Assembly: GCA_016933055.1 (NCBI GenBank)
Contig: JAFGBS010000014.1
Coordinates: forward strand, 62,001 to 126,000
Origin: Promethearchaeota archaeon
GTDB taxonomy: Archaea > Asgardarchaeota > Lokiarchaeia > Sigyniarchaeales > Promethearchaeaceae
Length of the DNA stretch: 64,000 nucleotides
Direction of reading: 5' to 3'
Below are positions 34,948 to 42,964 of the stretch, piece by piece; position 1 is the first letter of the stretch; each line of letters begins with the position of its first letter. Under the pieces are notes generated by a model, which saw only the letters and a program-made list of their open reading frames with translations, was not told the DNA's origin and did no database searches. Made by a program: the position numbers and the translations under genes.

Positions 34948-36459
34948 CTACATGCCTTTGGATTGTTTTAATTCGGATAGTGTTCTTTCCGCAATATCAA
35001 CAGCTTCCTCTGCTCTCTTCTTTTGTTTTTGAAGCTCTTCCCGTAAGGTTTTCTGTTTATTAAATAAATCCAAGTTTTCTTTTTTTAGGATCTCAATTTG
35101 TCTGGTTTTTTCCTCAATTATTTCCATTAAATGATCTCTTTCCTCAACTAACGAATTCGATAAGGATTCATATTCGGTAAGAGTTAATATTTTTGATGTT
35201 CGTCGTTCGTGAGCGTTTGATAATTTATCCGGGCTTGTTGCGTTCCGTAGTTGTCGGATTAAAGGGGATATAGAAAATAATTCTGCATCTGGTACCAGAT
35301 CCGTGATATTGAATCCAGCTCCGCCGTGTAAAGTATATCTTTTCCGTATTTGGATTTGGATAGGGTTGAAAGGAACAATCTCCCCTGCAATAATTGATTC
35401 ACCGGGATTTAACATTTGGATTATTTCTTCATCCTCTTTTAATGAAAGCCCCTCTGCGGATTTACAGGTTATATTTATGTCATTCAAATCTGTCAATTTA
35501 TGAATTATCCACGTACCAGCTTGAGATCGAATGTTCACATCGAGGGCTTGTGGTCTCTGTGTTATTATTGCCAGATTCATTCCAAACTTTCTTCCTTCCA
35601 TACTAATTAGCCTTACTACATCAGAAAGTGGATCTTTCTGTTTCCCACAAAATTCATGCGCCTCATCGATAAACAGAAAATAAGGAGGAATCTTGCCCTT
35701 ACTTCCTTCTTCATAGAGGGAATGAAGGAGTTTTAGAACAATTTTTTTTTGATTTTCAATCGATAAACCCCGTAAATTGATTATAATACATTGTCCATGG
35801 GTAACAAGTTCTTCAGGTGGTGCCAAATAAAGATAATCTAAATCGAGATCTGCATTAGGATTGTAGGTTTTATCAGCAAATTCTACAATGTGATTTGCAA
35901 ATGCGACAGCGGGGTCCTCAATTTGAAAGAACGGCTCATCTTTAGGGAATTCTTGCTCTATTACTACTTTTAGGCTGGAATACTCCGCATGCCTATCAAT
36001 AATAACCACGGGGACATGTTGTTTAATTAACTCTTCCACTAAAACTCCCACGGTATAGGATTTTCCTGATCCAGACTTCCCAGTAATAAAGATCCTTCCA
36101 AAGGAGTCTAGTTGAAAATATAAAGGAATATGAGTAGAAATTAGATTTCCTAGATAGAGAGAGTGTCGGGGTTCCTTTTCAAGCTGCAAGATAGTTTGAA
36201 TTTCATGAGGGGCTGCTAAATAGATTGGTTTCTGTTGAAAAGGGGTTTTAGGAATCTCTCCCAGAACACGTACTTGGGCATATAATTGTCCGTTATCCCG
36301 CCAGATTTTTTGAATAGAAAGTAAAAAATTCTGATTTTCATGATTAATTGTTAAAAAATCCGTTCTACGTAACTTTGTATTCCATTCTGGATGCACTTGT
36401 ATCTTAAAACCCATGCATGTAGTTATTCCGTCCACTTCTGCAACTGGATTTTCACTCAT
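34948..36459 (-). CDS. herA: HerA-like DNA-translocating ATPase
   Basis: A FtsK/HerA-family ATPase of 503 residues. It has an N-terminal HAS-barrel-like region (~10-90), Walker A GKSGSGKSYT (~133-142), a Walker B FLFIDEAHE (~263-271), the HerA sensor ITQRPQALDVNIRSQ and arginine-finger region, and a C-terminal coiled coil (~430-500). HerA normally pairs with the nuclease NurA in DNA end resection; no NurA was seen among the neighbours. Its partner here may be the 96-residue protein one base downstream or the Zn-ribbon protein upstream. It could also be one of the non-NurA HerA paralogues. Confidence 0.88.
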   Translation of the reverse strand: MSENPVAEVDGITTCMGFKIQVHPEWNTKLRRTDFLTINHENQNFLLSIQKIWRDNGQLYAQVRVLGEIPKTPFQQKPIYLAAPHEIQTILQLEKEPRHSLYLGNLISTHIPLYFQLDSFGRIFITGKSGSGKSYTVGVLVEELIKQHVPVVIIDRHAEYSSLKVVIEQEFPKDEPFFQIEDPAVAFANHIVEFADKTYNPNADLDLDYLYLAPPEELVTHGQCIIINLRGLSIENQKKIVLKLLHSLYEEGSKGKIPPYFLFIDEAHEFCGKQKDPLSDVVRLISMEGRKFGMNLAIITQRPQALDVNIRSQAGTWIIHKLTDLNDINITCKSAEGLSLKEDEEIIQMLNPGESIIAGEIVPFNPIQIQIRKRYTLHGGAGFNITDLVPDAELFSISPLIRQLRNATSPDKLSNAHERRTSKILTLTEYESLSNSLVEERDHLMEIIEEKTRQIEILKKENLDLFNKQKTLREELQKQKKRAEEAVDIAERTLSELKQSKGM

Positions 36460-36491
36460 TGTTATACAACATGATAATACAGTTTGAATAT

Positions 36492-36938
36492 TTAAGATTT
36501 AGTTATCAAATGTTCTTTAGTTGTTTTTTTCTTTCCTTTGGATTTTAGTTTCAATGAATAGACCTTGGATATTTGAAAATTCCCATCGCATTTATCGCAT
36601 GGCATGATGGTCTCTTTAAAGACAAAATCTCCCTCAGCATAATCATGCACACGCTCATATCCGCATTTTTTGCACTTTAGAATGGAAATTGTATGCCGAA
36701 CTTCCTTTTTCTTTTGGGGAACAGGAACCATGACCGAACTAGCCATACACAATAATGTGATGCCAAGAATTAGGTATGTAGTGTTAGTGGTATCTCCTGA
36801 CTGAGAAAATTGGATTAGGACAAATCCACCGCCAAGTAATAAGAATCCTATTATACCCTTAAGGACTGCCTTCCACGATATTTTTCTCTTCAGTTTTTCC
36901 TCCACATCTTCTTCTTCTTCATCTATCATGGTTTTCAT
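36492..36938 (-). CDS. membrane protein with two helices and a zinc-ribbon tail
   Basis: A 148-residue protein. The acidic N-terminus (MIDEEEEDVEEKLKRKI) is followed by two membrane helices (~25-45 and ~55-75), then a cytoplasmic zinc ribbon CKKCGYERVHDY (~96-107) with CDKC (~122-125) and a basic tail (KSKGKKKTTKE). It resembles generic archaeal membrane zinc-ribbon proteins; no family is recognised. It lies 32 bp upstream of the HerA-like gene. Confidence 0.75.
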   Translation of the reverse strand: MKTMIDEEEEDVEEKLKRKISWKAVLKGIIGFLLLGGGFVLIQFSQSGDTTNTTYLILGITLLCMASSVMVPVPQKKKEVRHTISILKCKKCGYERVHDYAEGDFVFKETIMPCDKCDGNFQISKVYSLKLKSKGKKKTTKEHLITKS

Positions 36939-37092
36939 GTAATTTAAAAGATGATTGTACTTAAGTTTGTCTCTTACGTCCTAAAATTAATTTGGAACGT
37001 TTTAATTAAAATGACAAACTTTTTTTTGAGATACATTTTATCTAAGCGTAGAATATTGATTTTCTTACCAATTTAACCTTAAACTGATTATA

Positions 37093-38223
37093 ATGATACT
37101 GCAAACTGATACTCCATGGTGGACCTATATTATCAATATTTTATGGTTCGTTATGATTTTTATTTCTGTATTCTATGGGACAAAATTACAAGCATATCGT
37201 TCTGCCAGAACAATTAGTGCCGCTTTGGAAGATCTCAAAAAATGGGATTCAGATACCCGTGCTAGAACTATTAAGAAACTTAAACAATTTAGTGATAAAA
37301 ATCTTACAATAAAAGATTTAGAACGAAAATTGGACATGTTTCTAAACTATGTTGCCATCACTCCTACTGATTTAGACCCAGCTGGTATTATCCCGAAAAT
37401 TGAGCAAGTGATGGATGTAAGGGAAGACAGATGGATGGAAGAGGTGAAATCCATAGCAGTGAATGCAGATTCTACTCAATTACATAATCTAGAGAATTTG
37501 TTAGAAGCGGCTCAAGCAGTTAACCAAGTATACCGGATAGTACTTCATTACCTTTTACTTGGTAAGAAAATGAAATCCTATATCCTTTTATTGCAGGTAG
37601 AAATGCAACTAGCTATTATAAAAGCAATGGCCAAAGCATACGTTGCAGCAGCTAGTGCCTTTGAAGAAGGAAGTCCAATAGGGGACGCGTTGGGTCCAAT
37701 GGTAGTGGCAAATTTAATTCGGGATATTACAAAATCCGATTCTACGCCATATGCCGATATTGCATATGAGACCATTTCTCAAGAAGCGCAATTTGAGGGA
37801 AGAAAGGTATTCATCGTACGAGCCAAAGGTCCTGGTGGAACTGTAGGAAAACCAGGAGAAGGTATCAAGAAAATAATTGAGAAAAACCCCAATGAAGTAA
37901 AACTAGTTATAATGATTGATGCAGGATTAAAATTGGAAGGAGATAAAACAGGCTCGGTTGTAATTGGAGTAGGTGCTGCGATTGGAGGAATTGGAGTAGA
38001 GAAATTTAAAATTGAAGCTTCCTCCACTGATAATAAAATACCAATCGATGCAATTATTTGCCGACAATCCCTTAAGGATGCTATTACCACAATGAAAAAC
38101 TCTATCACAAATTCTGTTCCCAAAATAGTAGATATCATCAAAGATACGATTCGGAAAAGAGTGAAAGAAGGAGAAAGTGTGATCGTAGCAGGTATTGGAA
38201 ATACTATAGGAATTGGGATATAA
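37093..38223 (+). CDS. DUF1512 family archaeal membrane protein
   Basis: A 376-residue protein with a single N-terminal membrane helix (~8-28), then a helical region (~35-190) and a Gly-rich C-terminal domain with repeated IVRAKGPGGTVGKPGEGIKKII, KTGSVVIGVGAAIGGIGVEKFKIE and VIVAGIGNTIGIGI. These are the marks of the DUF1512 family known across archaea. The function is unknown; the membrane anchor and cytoplasmic Gly-rich domain suggest a ligand-binding or proton-sensing role but this is a guess. Start ATG 37093. Confidence 0.82.
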   Translation: MILQTDTPWWTYIINILWFVMIFISVFYGTKLQAYRSARTISAALEDLKKWDSDTRARTIKKLKQFSDKNLTIKDLERKLDMFLNYVAITPTDLDPAGIIPKIEQVMDVREDRWMEEVKSIAVNADSTQLHNLENLLEAAQAVNQVYRIVLHYLLLGKKMKSYILLLQVEMQLAIIKAMAKAYVAAASAFEEGSPIGDALGPMVVANLIRDITKSDSTPYADIAYETISQEAQFEGRKVFIVRAKGPGGTVGKPGEGIKKIIEKNPNEVKLVIMIDAGLKLEGDKTGSVVIGVGAAIGGIGVEKFKIEASSTDNKIPIDAIICRQSLKDAITTMKNSITNSVPKIVDIIKDTIRKRVKEGESVIVAGIGNTIGIGI

Positions 38224-38233
38224 AAAGAAGTAA

Positions 38234-39139
38234 TTAAAACAAAGTTTTCAATTTATCAATTTTTTCATTAACCTTGAGAAAAATCCGTTCTACATCTACA
38301 TCAAATCTATTCTTTAAGATACTATCTAAGGATGCATAATCGAATTTTATTTTCTTCCCACTTTCCTTCTGAAGTCTTCTCTCCAATTCCTTTCGATTAT
38401 CAATTACCTTACTTTCTACATCATTTTTTAGTAATACACTCAATTCTATGATGTTTACTATAGTATTATGCAGAATTTGCATGATTTCTTCATCACTCTG
38501 CTTATTGAAATCAACCATTTTTAGCAATGATTCCTCAAGGGTAAACCGTTCCATTCGAAATCGTTCTTTAAATATTTCTGGTTGCTTTATGATAGCCGTC
38601 AGGTCTGCGTTAAATAAAAATGCTTGTTTATGCTTGGAACTGTATACTGTTTTTCGAACTGTTCGATTGTATTCCCTCATAGTACACACTACGATTTCTG
38701 GACAATAAATTCCAAATAATTTTTGAAAAAATGGACCTAAATTGTCATGGAGGTATTCTTGTTCCGTTATACAGTATATCTCGTTGTTATTTAAAGCGCT
38801 ACGTAGACTTTTATAAAAAATTTCATCCCCAAAGATGGCTTTTATAATCTGTATAATCCCTTTATCCCCAACCTCTATCCTCTCTTCCAAAGGTTCCTCT
38901 GATGGTGTAAACGTTAATTCATAATCAGAAGTTTCGTATCCCCTCACTATTCCGTTATTGTCAACAAAAATTTGAAATGAATGCTCACAGATAGTATCAA
39001 CTGGACAAAATATCGATGTTAGCCCTTTACCCGTACCCGAAATTGCCATAGCTGGGATAAAAATATAGTCATCAGAATTACATACTGGACATACGACATG
39101 GATCTTTTTTTTCTCTTCTGGAGTAATTTCCCGTTGCAT
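38234..39139 (-). CDS. hypothetical zinc-finger protein, 301 aa
   Basis: An unrecognised protein with an N-terminal treble-clef-like zinc region (CPVCNSDDYIFIP at ~16 and FCPVDTICEHSF at ~44), followed by a strand FVDNNGIVRGYE, a mixed alpha/beta middle and a helical C-terminus with a short coiled coil (ELERRLQKESGKK). There is no membrane helix. It ends 11 bp from the DUF1512 gene end and lies downstream of guaB. Nothing links it to either. Confidence 0.7.
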   Translation of the reverse strand: MQREITPEEKKKIHVVCPVCNSDDYIFIPAMAISGTGKGLTSIFCPVDTICEHSFQIFVDNNGIVRGYETSDYELTFTPSEEPLEERIEVGDKGIIQIIKAIFGDEIFYKSLRSALNNNEIYCITEQEYLHDNLGPFFQKLFGIYCPEIVVCTMREYNRTVRKTVYSSKHKQAFLFNADLTAIIKQPEIFKERFRMERFTLEESLLKMVDFNKQSDEEIMQILHNTIVNIIELSVLLKNDVESKVIDNRKELERRLQKESGKKIKFDYASLDSILKNRFDVDVERIFLKVNEKIDKLKTLF

Positions 39140-39229
39140 GATTCATCATAATCGATTCTTATAAACATTAATGGATTGTTTTTCCTTTTTATTCTTTGGT
39201 TTCCCGCTTATATAAAAATGAAGGAAGCA

Positions 39230-40720
39230 TCACTTACGAGAAAGGAGATCATGAGCACTAGATTCAATTTTACCAGCATGCGTTATCTTTCGGATGACAA
39301 TTTGCTTAGCCTCTTGAATGGTTCTTGCTCCCCCATATACTAATCCATTTTTCAGCCCTTCACATAACTGATCCAATACACCCTTTACAGATCCTACAAA
39401 GGGAACATAATCTGAAACTCCTTCTGCAAGCTTTTTCACATTAGCATATCGATCGAATGCATAAGGACCGGTGGAACGTGCTTCTTTAGAACCCATCCCT
39501 CGATACACCTTTACCTTTCTACCACCAATAGTATCTATATACCCAGGAGATTCAGTGCAACCCGCAAAGAAATGACCTGACATGGTCACATCAGCCCCTG
39601 CAGCAAACGCTTTTGTTAAATCACCAGAATTGATAAACCCACCATCTGAAATTAAAGCAATTTTTGGATTGTACATTTGAATAGCGTCCGCCACCTCGGC
39701 AGTAGCGAATAAGGTGGGAGCACCAATACCAGTTTGGATGGTCGTTATACAGATACTTCCTGAACCCATCCCAACTTTTAATCCAATCAATTTATCCTCA
39801 GGGAAATCAAATTTCGTTAAAATTCGTTCGGCCGCTTCAAAGGTTCCAATATTCCCCAATACTATTGGAGTTTGAGTAATGTCCATAATCTCCTTAATTC
39901 CAGTTAAGTCATTGGACTTATACACATCCGCGACATCAGTAAAGAATATATCGCATAATTCATCGATTTTTTTAAAGGTTTCTAGATCAAATGGATTTTT
40001 GGGTAAGTTCGGGGATATTCCCAATCCGCATAATAATCTACCTTCCTTATCCTTTGATGCATCGGGAAATTCCGGGCGTAAATCTTTTCGGGTGATCAGT
40101 CCAACCAATTGATTTTGGTCATTCACTAAGGGTAATTTTTCTTTGCGAATTTCATAGAGTTTTTGTTGAGCTTCTTCTCGAGAAATCCCATCCATACTGC
40201 AAATAGGATTTTTTGTCATTATTTCTTCTACTCGATATTTTTGATTCTGATCATAAGGTAGATCCCTAGCAGTAACAATACCGATCACTCTATCATCATC
40301 ATCGAGAACTACTAGTCCACTAACTCCAAATTGGTCCATTTTTTGCTTTACTTGTACATCTGTATCCTTGGGATGAACTGTAGCGACTTCACGCACAATA
40401 AATGATCTTGCTCGTTTTACTTTTTTCACCATCATTAACTGCTTTTCATATGGACAATTCCGATGGATAACCCCCAACCCCCCTAGAAGAGCCATTTGAA
40501 TAGCCATTTCTGTCTCTGTAACGGTATCCATAGCCGCCGAAAAAATCGGAATTTTAAAAGAAAACGGTCCGATCATAGTTTGAATATCAATATCTACCGG
40601 ATCAAAATTTGTAAAACCGGGCACACAAATAATATCGTCAAAAGTTAACGCGTACCCATTTTGAGAATCAACTTTTTTTCGAAAATAATGAGTATCGTTT
40701 GAAAAATTATTCTTTCCCAT
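39230..40720 (-). CDS. guaB: inosine-5'-monophosphate dehydrogenase
   Basis: IMPDH oxidises IMP to XMP, the committed step of GMP synthesis. The 496-residue protein has the full TIM barrel with two CBS domains inserted (~105-220, VATVHPKDTDVQVKQKM and IMTKNPICSMDGISREE). The active-site loop is SGSICITTIQTG with the catalytic Cys, the flap YRGMGSKEARSTG with RY dyad (DRYANV) and EGVSDYVPFVGSV. The absence of deletions and the CBS insertion distinguish it from GMP reductase. Start ATG 40720. Confidence 0.94.
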   Translation of the reverse strand: MGKNNFSNDTHYFRKKVDSQNGYALTFDDIICVPGFTNFDPVDIDIQTMIGPFSFKIPIFSAAMDTVTETEMAIQMALLGGLGVIHRNCPYEKQLMMVKKVKRARSFIVREVATVHPKDTDVQVKQKMDQFGVSGLVVLDDDDRVIGIVTARDLPYDQNQKYRVEEIMTKNPICSMDGISREEAQQKLYEIRKEKLPLVNDQNQLVGLITRKDLRPEFPDASKDKEGRLLCGLGISPNLPKNPFDLETFKKIDELCDIFFTDVADVYKSNDLTGIKEIMDITQTPIVLGNIGTFEAAERILTKFDFPEDKLIGLKVGMGSGSICITTIQTGIGAPTLFATAEVADAIQMYNPKIALISDGGFINSGDLTKAFAAGADVTMSGHFFAGCTESPGYIDTIGGRKVKVYRGMGSKEARSTGPYAFDRYANVKKLAEGVSDYVPFVGSVKGVLDQLCEGLKNGLVYGGARTIQEAKQIVIRKITHAGKIESSAHDLLSRK

Positions 40721-40889
40721 GTAAATAGAAAAATTGCAATTTTTATAAATTTTTGGGATAGAAGCCGCGGGAAGGAGGACCCCTCATAGTTATATAAGTT
40801 CTTTAAGAAAGCAAGGACAAGTAAAGAATTAATTAAAAAGGAATGACACCAAATATAGTAATGACAAACAGATCGGGTAACTTCAATTT

Positions 40890-41420
40890 ATGACTGGTAA
40901 ATACCTCTTTAAAATAGTTCTTGCCGGAAGTGGTGGTTGTGGGAAGACCACTCTATTGAATCGTTATACAACAGGTCAATTCAATTCTGATACAAAAATG
41001 ACTATAGGAGTAGACTTTGCAGTGCATTATTTGGAATTATCAGAGGATCTGGGGACCGCTACCCTCCAAATATGGGACTTTGGTGGAGAGGAACGATTTC
41101 GAACCATGTTACCTTCATTTTGTCAAGGCGCATCAGGTGCTTTATTATTTTTTGATTTAGTTAGGACACACACTTTTTACGAATTGGATGAATGGATTAG
41201 CATCATACGTCGAAACACCCAAAATATACCTATTATTTTACTGGGTGCAAAATATGACTTAATTGAAAACCCTCGTGATTTAAATATCGATCCACAACAA
41301 GTGATGTCTTTTATTCGGTTCAATAAAATTAAAGGGTATCTTAGTATTAGTTCTAAAACGGGATATAATGTCAATGAAAGTTTTGATAAACTTGCTGAAT
41401 TAATGATCAAACCGAAATGA
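40890..41420 (+). CDS. Rab/Ras-like small GTPase
   Basis: A 176-residue Asgard small GTPase of the Ras/Rab type. Motifs: P-loop GSGGCGKT (13-20), TIGVDF with the switch I Thr38, WDFGGEER (62-69) for switch II, AKYDL (120-124) and SSKTG (~154-158). Two changes stand out: the residue at the catalytic glutamine position is Glu (DxxGGE instead of DxxGQE) and the NKxD motif is AKYD. There is no C-terminal cysteine for prenylation; the protein ends KLAELMIKPK. It stands 14 bp before a tRNA-Pro on the same strand. Confidence 0.93.
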   Translation: MTGKYLFKIVLAGSGGCGKTTLLNRYTTGQFNSDTKMTIGVDFAVHYLELSEDLGTATLQIWDFGGEERFRTMLPSFCQGASGALLFFDLVRTHTFYELDEWISIIRRNTQNIPIILLGAKYDLIENPRDLNIDPQQVMSFIRFNKIKGYLSISSKTGYNVNESFDKLAELMIKPK

Positions 41421-41492
41421 TGACATTCATCAAGGGGAAGGTAGTCTAGCTTGGTATTTTGAATCATATTTTGGATTTAAACCGAAATGATG
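41409..41492 (+). repeat. 14-bp direct repeat pair AAACCGAAATGATG
   Basis: The exact 14-mer occurs at 41409-41422 (end of the Rab-like gene, including its TGA stop) and at 41479-41492 (end of the tRNA-Pro D-arm intron and start of the D-stem 3' strand). The copies are 70 bp apart. Confidence 0.9.
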
Positions 41493-41539
41493 CTGCGTTC
41501 GGGACGCAGAGGTCGGGAATTCGAATTTCCCCCTTCCCA
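41435..41539 (+). tRNA. tRNA-Pro (anticodon CGG) with a D-arm intron
   Basis: Acceptor GGGAAGG (41435-41441) pairs with CCTTCCC (41532-41538), discriminator A41539. T arm: GGGAA/TTCCC with loop TTCGAAT (41515-41531). Anticodon arm: CTGCG/CGCAG with loop TTCGGGA (41493-41509), anticodon CGG at 41500-41502, no anticodon-loop intron. The D arm GTCT(A) GCTTGGTA is interrupted by 31 nt before TGAT (41488-41491). After removal the tRNA is 74 nt with a 5-nt variable loop, normal for proline. CCA is not encoded. Confidence 0.92.
41457..41487 (+). other. D-arm intron of tRNA-Pro
   Basis: The 31-nt insert lies after A21 (41456) and before the D-stem 3' strand. A bulge-helix-bulge-like fold: TTGGT (41451-41455) pairs with ACCGA (41481-41485), and an inner stem TTGAATC (41459-41465) pairs with GATTTAA (41474-41480). 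Ends are approximate within a few bases. Confidence 0.75.
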
Positions 41540-41565
41540 TTTTTACTCACTATTGGTATCCATAT

Positions 41566-42789
41566 TTAGATCGGATTAGGAGAACAATTATTCGAGAAAG
41601 ATGCAATTCCTTTGTAAAAAAAGCACGAGGAGAGACAGACTAGGGTTGATACCCCCATGATTCCAGATTCGGATTGAACCACTAATGGATTACTCATAAT
41701 TTCAATAAAATCTGATTGAGATAACACTTCATCTAATGTTAGATTCATTAAAAGTTCTTCCGTTACATTCTGACGCAATTTTGAATATTGTTTGTCCTGC
41801 AAATATTGTTGCCAAAATTCATTAGTATAAGTATTGGTGTTTACTGCTTGGTTTGGTTGTTTAATGGTAATATTTCCAGGTATTAACTCTAAAGAAATAA
41901 TATCTGATTTATTGGCGAGCATTAGATTCATACTGAGTGTACTTGGTTGTGAAGTGATATAGGTCAAGAATTCTTCAATATTGTCCGCAGAATCAAATGC
42001 TATTCTGGTCCTGAATGCGATCGGAGTATAATAGGAAGCTTTAACAAATGTCTTGACCACATTGATAAAAACGGAGTTTCCCATCGAATTCGTGCCACAA
42101 GGAAGGGAAAGTATCCCGCCGACTTTTAATCCAAATTGTGCTCGTTTCCCTTGAACTCGATGATGTACAAAAACCAGGGTGTGCTTGAAAATATTATTGA
42201 AATCGAAATTTTGACCGACCAATACAGATTCATTAGTTTTATATCCAACAACTGTACAACCGATTTCTATATTCTCATGGTTCGGAGAAGAAATTGTTGC
42301 ATTAGGAAAATACTGTCCATATAATAAATCGATAAAACAATTCTGAAGCAATACGTCTTCATAGGAAATACCTAGTATTACCTGAGAGATTCCTTGCATT
42401 TCTTGGATAAATTCAAGTGGTATAAATGATTCGTACTTTTGTGCTTTTGAGATCATATCAGAATAGCTAAAACCATATTTACAGTTCAGAATACCAAATA
42501 CTTGGAGAATTCGTTTTAAATTAGTGATTTGTGCAGAAAGAAATTTTCCTTCGAGTTTTCCGAGTTCAAATTCGTTTACGGCCTCGAGATATAAATATTT
42601 TAACCCATTATTTTCTATCCATCTTGCATGATTTTGATTCTTCGTGAAATAAGATCGTCTCGTTCCGATCGAAAACATCGAAATTGTAGTAGCAATAAAA
42701 AATAGGGAAAAAATTAACCATATTCCTTTGAATATCAGTCGATTTTTCCATTTACGAAGGCATTTGTTAAATATTATATTTTTCTTCAT
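41566..42789 (-). CDS. membrane-anchored Ntn hydrolase, C45-like (acyltransferase/amidase)
   Basis: The 407-residue protein has an N-terminal membrane helix (~18-40) and a long extracytoplasmic domain. The segment IEIGCTVVGYKTNESVLVGQNFDF, with Cys178 as probable nucleophile, is the mature N-terminus of C45/acyl-CoA:6-APA acyltransferase-like proteases that self-cleave before Cys; the downstream FVHHRVQGKRAQFGLKVGGILSLP and TNSMGNSVFINVVKT pattern also fits. It would hydrolyse an amide outside the cell, in a peptide, N-acyl lipid or cell-wall substrate. Eukaryotic relatives include NAAA-type enzymes, but I cannot say the substrate. Confidence 0.75.
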   Translation of the reverse strand: MKKNIIFNKCLRKWKNRLIFKGIWLIFSLFFIATTISMFSIGTRRSYFTKNQNHARWIENNGLKYLYLEAVNEFELGKLEGKFLSAQITNLKRILQVFGILNCKYGFSYSDMISKAQKYESFIPLEFIQEMQGISQVILGISYEDVLLQNCFIDLLYGQYFPNATISSPNHENIEIGCTVVGYKTNESVLVGQNFDFNNIFKHTLVFVHHRVQGKRAQFGLKVGGILSLPCGTNSMGNSVFINVVKTFVKASYYTPIAFRTRIAFDSADNIEEFLTYITSQPSTLSMNLMLANKSDIISLELIPGNITIKQPNQAVNTNTYTNEFWQQYLQDKQYSKLRQNVTEELLMNLTLDEVLSQSDFIEIMSNPLVVQSESGIMGVSTLVCLSSCFFYKGIASFSNNCSPNPI

Positions 42790-42925
42790 ATCGAGTCGTT
42801 CCGAGAATGTTGCTTTTATTGGAATTTTCCAGAAAACTATAAAAACCTAGTATTTTCTTTACAAATCATTCGAGATATAAACAAGAAGAAAGGGAATGAA
42901 AAAATAGGAGAAAAAGTTGGAATAG

Positions 42926-42959
42926 TCTTTTTTTACCGTTTAGCTTCGGTAAAAAAAGA
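42926..42959. terminator. 13-bp perfect inverted repeat downstream of cdhA
   Basis: TCTTTTTTTACCG (42926-42938) and CGGTAAAAAAAGA (42947-42959) with an 8-nt loop form a stable hairpin with T/A-rich arms, just 6 bp after the cdhA stop codon. It can act in either direction, as a terminator of cdhA or a 3'-end stabiliser. Confidence 0.7.
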
Positions 42960-42964
42960 ATAAA

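Noticed and set aside
39230..40720. GMP reductase as identity of the guaB product
   Set aside because: Two CBS domains and the IMPDH flap with RY dyad and EGV motif favour IMP dehydrogenase.
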